37,206 nucleotides of DNA, from NCBI RefSeq assembly GCF_019091135.1, contig NZ_JAGXJW010000039.1, positions 37,266 to 74,471 on the forward strand, in the 5' to 3' direction. Position numbers and translations under genes: made by a program. This DNA is from Cohnella sp. GbtcB17 (GTDB lineage: Bacteria > Bacillota > Bacilli > Paenibacillales > Paenibacillaceae). Shown in pieces: positions 16,879-24,656 of this stretch; position 1 is the stretch's first letter, and each line of letters begins with the position of its first letter. A model generated the notes under the pieces. The model was not told the DNA's origin and did not search any database. It saw only the letters and a list, made by a program, of their open reading frames with translations.

Positions 16879-17715
16879 ATGACATGGACCAAACCGGTAC
16901 TCAGCCTGCTTGCAGCGGGAACGCTGGCCGCATCGGCGGCCGCCGCCGCTGCCGCCGAACCGCAATATACAGCCCCTACAGCCCCGCCCCTCGCCTCGGC
17001 CGTCTCCGAAGGCGGCACGCTGCCGATCGCGAAGAGTGAGAAGGTGTATTCCGGGACCGCGGTTACGAAAGACGGGGTCACGGTCGCCGCACATATTGCC
17101 ATATACGCCGATCTGGACGAAAGCGGCCAGCCGATCCGCTGGATCGTCGCGCAGGACGGCGCCATTCGCTTCGCCATGATGCAGGGCGCGGAGATCGCTT
17201 TCTCTAAAATGCCCGACGTGAAGCTGGACGATCTAAACGGGGACGGAAAGCCCGAGCTGCTCGTTTATCGCAAGGGCGCCGGCGAAGACAGCGGGGCGCT
17301 CGGCCTGGGCGTCTATGAGATCGCGAATCGCTACTTCCCGCTGTTCGACGTCACGGATCCGTCCTATACGGATCCGGAGCTTGAACGCCGGTACGAGCTG
17401 GATCGCGATTCGTCGGGGGGCGTGCGCTTCAAGGATCCGGTCAGCGGCCTGACCGCCGTACTGGCCGGCGGCGACGCGCAGACGGCGCGTGTAGAGCCCG
17501 TCTCGAATTATGAATTCGGCGATCGGGACGGGGACGGCGTCAAGGAGGTTACGGCGGTGCAGCGCATCGCGGCTTCGTCTGCCGCCGGCGCGCCGGCGCT
17601 CGCGCTGCTGAAGACGAGGTACGAGCTGGCCTACGGGGCTTACTCGCCGGTCGCGCAGTTCCTGGAGGACGCGACGGGCCGCGTGATCGCCAAGACCGCC
17701 ATGCCTCAGTATTGA
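16879..17715 (+). CDS. Small secreted protein with DxNxDG-type acidic loops, function unknown
   Basis: The 278-residue protein has a signal peptide (TKPVLSLLAAGTLAASAAAAAAA, cleavage near residue 26) and an exported domain. Two loops, DDLNGDGKPELLVY (near residue 114) and GDRDGDGVKEVTAV (near residue 215), resemble the calcium-binding FG-GAP or EF-hand-like repeats seen in some secreted Firmicute proteins, so calcium binding is possible. I do not recognise the family. ATG at 16879 is preferred over ATG at 16873 because GAGGAGGG (16865-16872) is then 6 bases away rather than adjacent. A perfect TATAAT at 16841-16846 suggests its own promoter, though no good -35 box is seen. Confidence 0.75.
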   Translation: MTWTKPVLSLLAAGTLAASAAAAAAAEPQYTAPTAPPLASAVSEGGTLPIAKSEKVYSGTAVTKDGVTVAAHIAIYADLDESGQPIRWIVAQDGAIRFAMMQGAEIAFSKMPDVKLDDLNGDGKPELLVYRKGAGEDSGALGLGVYEIANRYFPLFDVTDPSYTDPELERRYELDRDSSGGVRFKDPVSGLTAVLAGGDAQTARVEPVSNYEFGDRDGDGVKEVTAVQRIAASSAAGAPALALLKTRYELAYGAYSPVAQFLEDATGRVIAKTAMPQY

Positions 17716-17841
17716 CGAGCGAGCGCTCTTTCCGCAGGAAGGGGCGCTTTGCCTTTTGCCGAGCGCGGGGCAGGGCCGGATGCATTTTCGAATGCTTTTC
17801 GCTACAATAAAGGCAGTACCCGTGCGGATGGAGGATGGCAA

Positions 17842-18357
17842 GTGGATACGAACGCGAACGAACAACAGCCCAAGCCGGAAAAAAAGAAGCTGGCGCTGAA
17901 TGTAGTGAGCAGTAAAGAACATAAAGGCTTCGGCGCCGGAAGCATCGACCTCAGCCAGGTGTCGCCCGTCATCATCGACGGGGGCGAGGCTTATATCGAC
18001 GTGGGCGCGATGCACGCGAAGAGCAAGGTGGAGAAGGGCATCAAGTTCTCTCCGGAAAAAGAAAACGTGCCGAACGGCCGCCAGGTATGGATCGTCTGGG
18101 TCGCCGTCGACCGCGACGAGCGGGGCAGCTTCTACGGCGGCGCGACGGCGTGCGAGATGCTCGTCGACACCGAGGCGCGACGCGGCTGGAAGGTGCTGGC
18201 CGAGCACGTGAACCGCATGGACCGCGCGCTCAAGCGCAAGTTCCTGCTCGAGGACCTGGGCGACGAGGACAAGGCGGCGCTTCGCCGGCTGCTGCAATCG
18301 CACAACTACGAGTGGTGGGACCGTTCGCCGGACGAGCTGAAGGATCAGCTGGCTTAA
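17842..18357 (+). CDS. ywhD: YwhD family protein
   Basis: The 171-residue cytoplasmic protein matches the YwhD family in sequence (LNVVSSKEHKGFGAGSIDLS, ending WWDRSPDELKDQLA) and in gene position, next to a class A penicillin-binding protein and speE as in Bacillus subtilis. The function of the family is unknown. GTG at 17842 is chosen because GGAGG (17830-17834) lies 7 bases upstream; the longer open frame has no ribosome site. A TACAAT at 17803-17808 may be its -10 box, with a poor -35 region. A hairpin terminator follows at 18375-18432. Confidence 0.88.
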   Translation: MDTNANEQQPKPEKKKLALNVVSSKEHKGFGAGSIDLSQVSPVIIDGGEAYIDVGAMHAKSKVEKGIKFSPEKENVPNGRQVWIVWVAVDRDERGSFYGGATACEMLVDTEARRGWKVLAEHVNRMDRALKRKFLLEDLGDEDKAALRRLLQSHNYEWWDRSPDELKDQLA

Positions 18358-18374
18358 TCGTCCTCGCGGCCAAA

Positions 18375-18432
18375 AAAAAGACTGCCGAGATCGCCGGGAG
18401 TGCGTTTCCCGCGCGGGCTAGGCAGTCTTTTT
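18375..18432. terminator. Bidirectional terminator between ywhD and the penicillin-binding protein gene
   Basis: AAAAAGACTGCC (18375-18386) pairs with GGCAGTCTTTTT (18421-18432). Both strands carry a T run after the stem, so it can end the plus-strand ywhD transcript and the convergent minus-strand pbpG transcript, whose stop codon is 109 bases away. The 34-base loop contains a second small stem. Confidence 0.8.
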
Positions 18433-18540
18433 GATGCGGCCGAAGTGCTTGCTCATGTGCCGGAAATAACGATGTACAATCGTCTTACTTTCCCTGCCGG
18501 CAATCCCGTACTCGAAATCGCGACGTACATCGCCGGCCTG

Positions 18541-20664
18541 TCAGCTTTTCCACCAGCCGCGAATTTTGCGCCAGAGCGACTTCGGTCCGCCGTCGTCCTT
18601 GGCCGCGGCTCCCGGGTCTTCGCCGCAGGCGCCGGTCGGCTCCGTCCCGGCCAGAAACGTCGCATGCACGCGCGTCGGGCAAGCCGGGGAAGCGAGCAGT
18701 CCGGACGCGGGATCGATGTCCGTCGAGACGACGCCCTCCGGCATCGCGAAGGCATGCGGCACCACGCCCGCCAGCGCGGCCTCCGTATACTCGGCGAAGA
18801 TCGGCGCCGCCCGGTGCGCCTCGCTCGAGGTGATGGCCCTGCCTTTGTCGTAGCCGACCCAAACGGATGTGACCAGGTCCGGCGTATAACCGACGAACCA
18901 GGCGTCGGAGCTCGTCGTGCCGGACTTGCCCGCCGTCGGCCGGTGCAGCAGATGGGCGACGCGGCGGGCGGTGCCGCCGGGTTCGAACACGCTGCCCAGC
19001 AGGTCGGTCAGCACGTAGGCGAGCGCGGGCGATACGACCTGCTCGGCCCTCGGACGGGCCTCGTACAACGTATGCCCGGCGCTGTCGGCGATGCGCAGGA
19101 TGGCCGTCGGCTCCCGCTTCACGCCGCCGGCCGCGAACACGGCGTATGCCGACGCCATCTCGTACGGGCTGACCGGGAACGTCCCGAGCGCGAGGGACGG
19201 CACGGCGTCCATCTTGGAGGCGATGCCGAGCTTGCGCGCCATCGCGATGACCGTATCGGGACCTGTCTTCATCAGCGTCTGGACCGCAAAAATATTGTCG
19301 GACGTGCCGATGGCCTGCCGGAGCCCGATGTCCGCGCCGAAGTAGCGGTCGTTGTAATTGCTCGGGCGATAAACTTTGCGGTAGTCGTCGTAGTAGAATA
19401 CGGTCGGCTCGCTGCGGAAAGTCGTGGCGGCGGTGACGGCGCGGCTCTCGAGCGCGGCCGCGTAGACAACCGCCTTGAACGAGGAACCCGGCTGGCGCGT
19501 GGCGGCGAAGACGCGATTGTACGGATTGTCCACGTAATGGCGGCCGCCCACCATCGCCTTGATGTAGCCCGTCGCGGGATCGATCGAGACGAGCGCGGCC
19601 TGCAGCTGGCTGTTCTTCGGCATCTGCTTCTCGACGGCCGCTTCCGCCTCGCGCTGCATCCGGCTGTCGAGCGTCGTATAAATTTGCAGGCCGCCCTCGT
19701 TCAGCAGTTGTTCCTCGATGCCGAGCTTGCTCGCCGCCAGCTTCCGCACGTAGTCCGTGAAATACGGCGCGCTCTGCCCGCGGTTGTCCGGCTTCGGCCG
19801 GACGACGATCTTCTCGGCGAGCGCCTGCCGACGCTGCTGCGCATCGATCGCGCCGCTTTCCTCCATCGACTGCAGCACGATGCGCTGCCTTTGAAGCGCC
19901 TGAGGCAGTCTCGTATACGGCGAATAGTAACGCGGCCCCTTCGGAATGCCGGCGAGCAGAGCGCTCTCGGCCAGGCTGAGCGAGGCGGCCGGCTTACCGA
20001 AGTAGAGCTGCGCCGCTGCTTCGGCGCCATAAACGCCGTTCCCGTAATAGATCTGATTCAGGTACATCTCGAGAATTTTGTCCTTGCTGTATTTGCGCTC
20101 CAGCATCGCCGCGTACCAGGCTTCCTTGGCTTTGCGGGTCCAGGTGCGCTCGTGGCTCAGATACAGATTGCGGGCGAGCTGCTGCGTCAGCGTGCTGGCT
20201 CCCTGCTCGCGCGACAGATGGCGCGCGTCCACCCACGCGGCCCTGGCGAGTCCGCGCAGGTCGATGCCCGAATGCGAGTAGAACCGGCGGTCCTCAACCG
20301 CCAGCGTCGCCTTCGTCAGCCAGGGCGAGATGTCGCGCAGCGCCACCGTCCGCCGGTTGACGCCGCCCTGCAGCGAGGACAGCACTTGACCGTTCATGTC
20401 CAGAATGCGGGTCGACTGGGGCAGCTCGGCCATCGGCAGACTGCCGAACCGGAGCGCGAGCTCGGTCGCGACGGCCGCGCCGGCGAGCAGCAGGAGGGCG
20501 ATGCCGAGCGCCATCCGCCAGCCGAATCTGCGTCCTTTGCCGCCGCCCGCCCGCTGCGGCCGTTCCGGACGTTCCGGACGTTCTGGTCGCAGAGGCGCTT
20601 CCGCATGCAGAGGAACGCCGCCGCTTTCCCGGCCGGCAGCCCTTCTTTCCGAGTGCATGTCCAA
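18541..20664 (-). CDS. pbpG: Class A penicillin-binding protein (glycosyltransferase-transpeptidase)
   Basis: The 707-residue bifunctional peptidoglycan synthase has a basic, Arg/Pro-rich cytoplasmic tail (1-50), one membrane helix (51-69), a GT51 glycosyltransferase with catalytic Glu124 in VEDRRFYSHSG and the GASTLTQQLARN motif, and a transpeptidase with SSFK (Ser394, Lys397), SDN and KSGT (580-583). It polymerises lipid II and cross-links strands outside the membrane. By synteny with speE and ywhD it corresponds to Bacillus subtilis ywhE (pbpG), which acts in spore peptidoglycan synthesis. TTG at 20664 is preferred because GGGGG lies 7 bases upstream; the next ATG (20658) has a longer gap. 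The tail has a PERPERPERP-like repeat. Confidence 0.92.
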   Translation of the reverse strand: MDMHSERRAAGRESGGVPLHAEAPLRPERPERPERPQRAGGGKGRRFGWRMALGIALLLLAGAAVATELALRFGSLPMAELPQSTRILDMNGQVLSSLQGGVNRRTVALRDISPWLTKATLAVEDRRFYSHSGIDLRGLARAAWVDARHLSREQGASTLTQQLARNLYLSHERTWTRKAKEAWYAAMLERKYSKDKILEMYLNQIYYGNGVYGAEAAAQLYFGKPAASLSLAESALLAGIPKGPRYYSPYTRLPQALQRQRIVLQSMEESGAIDAQQRRQALAEKIVVRPKPDNRGQSAPYFTDYVRKLAASKLGIEEQLLNEGGLQIYTTLDSRMQREAEAAVEKQMPKNSQLQAALVSIDPATGYIKAMVGGRHYVDNPYNRVFAATRQPGSSFKAVVYAAALESRAVTAATTFRSEPTVFYYDDYRKVYRPSNYNDRYFGADIGLRQAIGTSDNIFAVQTLMKTGPDTVIAMARKLGIASKMDAVPSLALGTFPVSPYEMASAYAVFAAGGVKREPTAILRIADSAGHTLYEARPRAEQVVSPALAYVLTDLLGSVFEPGGTARRVAHLLHRPTAGKSGTTSSDAWFVGYTPDLVTSVWVGYDKGRAITSSEAHRAAPIFAEYTEAALAGVVPHAFAMPEGVVSTDIDPASGLLASPACPTRVHATFLAGTEPTGACGEDPGAAAKDDGGPKSLWRKIRGWWKS

Positions 20665-20827
20665 TACGAATCCCCCTTTGCGCCATATGCGAACATTGAA
20701 GGCTTCGCCGAGCGTTTTTTTCTATCGTCTGACACAGGTCGACGTTTAACGTGACATTCCGAACATACTCACCCCTTATTATGGAAAAGTCGGCATGGTC
20801 TTATTCCGTCCCCGAACCAAGTCTGCA

Positions 20828-20855
20828 TTGCATTTTGCGCACGATCCCCTATAAT
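20828..20855 (+). promoter_or_regulatory. Candidate sigma-A promoter for speE
   Basis: TTGCAT (20828-20833) and a perfect TATAAT (20850-20855) are separated by 16 bases, 42 bases before the speE start. Confidence 0.5.
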
Positions 20856-20896
20856 ACAACTTGTTTAGTCGAATCCGACCGGAAAGAAGGGATCCC

Positions 20897-21733
20897 ATGT
20901 CCTCCATGGAATTGTGGTACACCGAAAAGCAGACCGAAAACTTCGGCATCACGGCGAAGGTCAAGCAAACATACGTGCACGAGCAAACGGATTTTCAAGA
21001 ACTGGCGATGATCGAGACGGAAGAATGGGGCAACATGCTGGTGCTGGACGGCATGGTCATGACGACCGTCAAGGACGAATTCGTTTACCATGAGATGGTC
21101 GCGCACCCTGCGCTGTTCACGCATCCGAATCCGGAGCAGGTGCTGGTCGTCGGCGGCGGCGACGGCGGCGTCATTCGCGAAGTGCTGAAGCATCCGAAGG
21201 TAAAAAAGGCGGTCCTCGTCGACATCGACGGCAAAGTCATCGAATATTCCAAGCAGTATCTGCCTTCGATCGCCGGCAAGCTTGAGGATCCGCGGGTCGA
21301 CGTGCAGGTGAACGACGGCTTCAAGCACATTCTCGATCATAAAAACACGTACGACGTCATTCTGGCGGATACGACCGAGCCGGTCGGCCCTGCGGCGCAT
21401 CTGTTCACGCGCGGCTTCTATCAGGGCATTTACGAGTCGCTGAAGGAAGAGGGGCTGTTCGTCGCGCAGACGGACAACCCCTGGTTCAAAGCGGACCTGA
21501 TCCAAAGCGTCAACCGCGACGTCAAGGAAGTATTCCCGATCGTGCGCGTGTTCACGGCGAACATCCCGACGTACCCAAGCGGCCTGTGGACGTTCACGAT
21601 GGGCAGCAAAAAGCACGATCCGCTCCAGGTCGACGTATCCAAGCTGCCGGAGCTCGACACGAAGTACTACACGCCTCGCCTGCACCATGCAGCCTTCGCG
21701 CTGCCGAAGTTCGTCGAGGATCTGACCAAATAA
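20897..21733 (+). CDS. speE: Spermidine synthase
   Basis: The 278-residue cytoplasmic enzyme transfers an aminopropyl group from decarboxylated S-adenosylmethionine to putrescine. The nucleotide site VVGGGDGGVIREVLKHP and catalytic Asp158 in ADTTEPVGPA are present, and the sequence is close to Bacillus subtilis SpeE across its full length (276 residues there). ATG at 20897 follows GAAGGG at a suitable distance; ATG at 20906 is the alternative. Bacillus subtilis has the agmatinase gene speB next to speE, but here a chemotaxis-type receptor follows and speB is absent from the window. A terminator lies at 21752-21787. Confidence 0.96.
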   Translation: MSSMELWYTEKQTENFGITAKVKQTYVHEQTDFQELAMIETEEWGNMLVLDGMVMTTVKDEFVYHEMVAHPALFTHPNPEQVLVVGGGDGGVIREVLKHPKVKKAVLVDIDGKVIEYSKQYLPSIAGKLEDPRVDVQVNDGFKHILDHKNTYDVILADTTEPVGPAAHLFTRGFYQGIYESLKEEGLFVAQTDNPWFKADLIQSVNRDVKEVFPIVRVFTANIPTYPSGLWTFTMGSKKHDPLQVDVSKLPELDTKYYTPRLHHAAFALPKFVEDLTK

Positions 21734-21751
21734 TCCGCAATTCCCAGGTTT

Positions 21752-21787
21752 AAAAAGCCCATTTCCATACGGAGGTGGGCTTTTTTT
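21752..21787 (+). terminator. Rho-independent terminator of speE
   Basis: AAAAAGCCCA (21752-21761) pairs with TGGGCTTTTT (21776-21785) and the T run continues. It lies 18 bases after the speE stop. Confidence 0.85.
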
Positions 21788-21922
21788 ATGTTCATCGCTT
21801 TAAATGCGTTAAAAAAACTAACATTTTTAATGAATTAACAGATAATATTCGGAAAAAAGAGGAAATCTGTCGATTTTGATGTTATCATTATTTACATCCT
21901 ACATAGAGAATGGGGTGGCGGC

Positions 21923-24148
21923 ATGTTCGACTGGCTCGGCTTTAAAAAAGGTCTCCCGTTGTGGTGGTCGTACAGGCTCAACAAAAGATTGAAGCGCGAT
22001 ATCGAGGATATTTTCGAAGGGATCGCGGAGACGCGGATGCAGCTGTTGAAGGACTGGACGACGGATTACTGGCGTCATCTGGACCGCCTGCTGGAGCAGC
22101 TTCGCTCGCAAGACGGCGGCCCGTCGTTCGCGGGCGGCCAGGCCGCCCGCGAAGCGGTGGAAAAGCTCATCGGTTCGGCGTATACGCGCGCGATCGATTT
22201 TACCGAAATTTTTCTGATCGATGCCGCGGGTACGGTCGCTTATTCGACGCATCCCTCCCACGAGGGACGGAATTACGGCGGCGGCGAAGGGTTCGCGGCG
22301 GGCGTGGAATATGCGAAAGGCGGAGGCGTCGGCGCGCGTCCTTGTCTGTTCGGCCCGTACCCCGATTCGATTACGAAGGAGATCGGAGCCCGCTCTTCCG
22401 CGTTTCACGACAAGATGACCTTGCTCTTTATCCTTCCGTTAACGGAAAACGGCAAGTGGCAGGGCGCGTTGTGCGGAAGAGTGCCGAACGACGTCATCGG
22501 AGATCTGATCCAGCGCGAATCCGGCCACGTCTACCCCGACTCCGGGGACAATTACCTGTTCATGGCAAAGCCTTCGCTGAACACGCACATTGCGCCGGGC
22601 ACCGCGCTGTCGCGCAGCCGGTTCGAGGATCGAACCTTCACGCACGGCGAAAACCTGAAGGACGGCGTCACCACCGACTGGGGCGTCGTAACCGTCAAGG
22701 AGCACACCGAGCTTGAACTCATGTTCACCGATCCGGCCACGGGGCAGCTTCATCCGGGCGTCGCGAGCACGATCCGCAACGGCAGCAACCTGTTCGTCGA
22801 GTTTCCGGGCTACTCGGATTACCGGCACATTCCCGTCATCGGCAAAGGCGTGACCTTCGAGCTTCCGCATTGCCCGGACCGTTGGGGGATGATGTGCGAG
22901 GGCGATCTGGAGGAAGTGTATCGGATTCGCAGCGTCTCCGTACGGCTCGCGAAGCCGCTGTGGATGGGCGTGATCCCGTTTGCCGCCGTATCCGCCGCGC
23001 TCGTCGGATTCCTCGCCTCCGAGGTGTCCCCCGTTTGGACCGCCGTCTGTGAGCTGGCGCTGTCGCTCGTTGCCGGGTGGGCCGGCATCGCGCTGGTGTC
23101 CCGCAGGAGCGACCGCCGCGTCTCCGAGCCGCTGCGCAGCCTGAGCCAGTTCATCCGGATCAACGCCGAAGGCAAGGGCGACCTGACTCAGCGGATACGA
23201 ACGGCCGACTACGACGACGACGAGATCCGCGATCTGGCGAAGTGGATCAACAACATGATCGACTCGCTCGAGGGCATCATGCTGCAGGTACGTCTTGCGG
23301 CATCGGATGTATCCAGCAGCCAGCGGCTTATGTACGAGACCGCCGCTTCCACGGCGGGTTCGACCGAGCGGGTCAGCGAGCGCATTCACGACATGATCCG
23401 CAGTCTTCGCAGGCAGCTGAAAGATATCGACGTCGCCAAGGACGTGGCCGGAGAGATGCGCGAGACGCTGGCCAAGCTCGAACGGAAGGCTGCGGAGCAG
23501 ATCGAGGTCGCACAAGGCGAAGTCGAGCGGATCGGCGGCAAAATGTCGCAAATCTCGGACCGCGTCGCGCAGACGAACGGCACGATCCGGTTGTTCATGG
23601 ACACGGCAGGCGAGATTCGCAGCGTACTCGCCGTCATCGAAGAAATCTCGGCGCAGACCAATCTGCTTGCGCTGAATGCCTCCATCGAGGCGGCGCGCGT
23701 CGGCGAGCACGGGCGCGGCTTCGCCGTCGTCGCCGGCGAGATCCGCAAGCTGGCCGACTCGACGCGGCGATCGACGGAGGAAGTCAACGCGATCGTCGCT
23801 AAAATATACGATCAGGCCAAGCTCGCCTCGGCCTCGATGGAAGAAGGCACCCGCGTCGTCGAAGAGGGCACGGAGCTGGTCGCCGTGGCGTCCGAGACGC
23901 TGTCCGCAGCCAAGTCGGAGGAAGCCTTGAAGACGCAGGTCGTGGACGAGGTCGTCGCGTTGATGGAAAAAATCGCCGATGTCAGCAAGGAGAATCGCGC
24001 GATCTCTGCCGAAGTCGAGACCAAGGTACAAGCGCTGATGGGCGAGATCGTCGGCGTCCGCCATACGTCGCACAGCGTCGAAGGCATCACCGCATTCCTG
24101 CGGCAGCTGGTCGGACAGTTCCAGCTGACGGAGACGCGGGTTCGCTGA
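21923..24148 (+). CDS. Methyl-accepting chemotaxis-type receptor with an N-terminal cytoplasmic sensor
   Basis: The 741-residue protein lacks a hydrophobic segment in its first 345 residues. It then has a tight hairpin of two membrane helices (about 346-366 and 371-393), a HAMP-like segment, and a coiled-coil signalling domain whose tip is EEISAQTNLLALNASIEAA...GRGFAVVAGEIRKLAD (from residue 573). The tip contacts CheA/CheW in the family. The layout puts both the large sensor part (which has Cache-like stretches such as DAAGTVAYSTHP) and the signalling part inside the cell. The ATG follows a weak GGGGTGGCGG site. The 135 bases upstream are AT-rich, unlike their surroundings. No other chemotaxis gene is nearby. 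Confidence 0.85.
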   Translation: MFDWLGFKKGLPLWWSYRLNKRLKRDIEDIFEGIAETRMQLLKDWTTDYWRHLDRLLEQLRSQDGGPSFAGGQAAREAVEKLIGSAYTRAIDFTEIFLIDAAGTVAYSTHPSHEGRNYGGGEGFAAGVEYAKGGGVGARPCLFGPYPDSITKEIGARSSAFHDKMTLLFILPLTENGKWQGALCGRVPNDVIGDLIQRESGHVYPDSGDNYLFMAKPSLNTHIAPGTALSRSRFEDRTFTHGENLKDGVTTDWGVVTVKEHTELELMFTDPATGQLHPGVASTIRNGSNLFVEFPGYSDYRHIPVIGKGVTFELPHCPDRWGMMCEGDLEEVYRIRSVSVRLAKPLWMGVIPFAAVSAALVGFLASEVSPVWTAVCELALSLVAGWAGIALVSRRSDRRVSEPLRSLSQFIRINAEGKGDLTQRIRTADYDDDEIRDLAKWINNMIDSLEGIMLQVRLAASDVSSSQRLMYETAASTAGSTERVSERIHDMIRSLRRQLKDIDVAKDVAGEMRETLAKLERKAAEQIEVAQGEVERIGGKMSQISDRVAQTNGTIRLFMDTAGEIRSVLAVIEEISAQTNLLALNASIEAARVGEHGRGFAVVAGEIRKLADSTRRSTEEVNAIVAKIYDQAKLASASMEEGTRVVEEGTELVAVASETLSAAKSEEALKTQVVDEVVALMEKIADVSKENRAISAEVETKVQALMGEIVGVRHTSHSVEGITAFLRQLVGQFQLTETRVR

Positions 24149-24217
24149 GTGCGCGGGGCGCGCGGACGGAATGGCGCATAAGGGCGCAGCACGTGTGCTA
24201 GGCGGGGCTAGGGGGCT

Positions 24218-24530
24218 GCGATAAGTGCATTTGGGCGTTAACGCACGTGCTCAAGCGGGGGCTACGGCCGGCGATGAGTGCATTAGGGCGCTAACGTGCG
24301 TGCCAAGCGGGACCAGTGGGCTGCGATAAGTGCATTTGGGCGCTAACGCACGTGCCAAGCGGCGGCTGCGGCCGGCGTTAAGCGCATTTGGGCGCTAACG
24401 CCGCCCTCGCAACGCTCGTAATGGTGTCGATAAGTACAAAAAGACGTTAACGCAACTCCGCTACTCACCTGACTGAGCCGATAAGCGCAAAAAAGGTGCT
24501 GACGTCGGCTAAGAAGGCGCGGTCTTTGGG
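24218..24530. repeat. Tandem array of six 52-bp hairpin-bearing units (array A)
   Basis: Units begin near 24218, 24271, 24323, 24375, 24427 and 24479, a period of 52-53 bases. The shared core is GATAAGTGCATTTGGGCGCTAACGC in spirit: a GCGATAAG-like arm, GCATTTGGG, then a CGCTAACGC arm. The fourth copy has the clearest hairpin, GCGTTAAGCGC paired with GCGCTAACGC (one bulged A). Copies 5 and 6 have diverged (AAAAAGACG and AAAAAAGG centres). A degenerate unit precedes the array near 24173. The array fills the space between the receptor gene (plus) and the first argS (minus), which converge on it. No open frame of note is present. Confidence 0.85.
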
Positions 24531-24558
24531 GAACTGCTGATGCCGATGAGTAGGAAGA

Positions 24559-24593
24559 GTCCGAGATAGCCGATTTTATCGGCTATCTCGGAC
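24559..24593. repeat. Solitary perfect 15-bp inverted repeat beyond array A
   Basis: GTCCGAGATAGCCGA (24559-24573) pairs perfectly with TCGGCTATCTCGGAC (24579-24593) around TTTTA. It lies 63 bases past the stop of the minus-strand argS and could serve as its 3' hairpin, though no T run follows on either strand. Its CGAGATAGC/GCTATCTCG ends resemble the CTATCTCGC segment of array B. Confidence 0.8.
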
Positions 24594-24656
24594 ATTTGCC
24601 GCCGGATGAGGCAATCCCCTCCATTACACACACAACAACCTTGCTGCCGACCCCGA

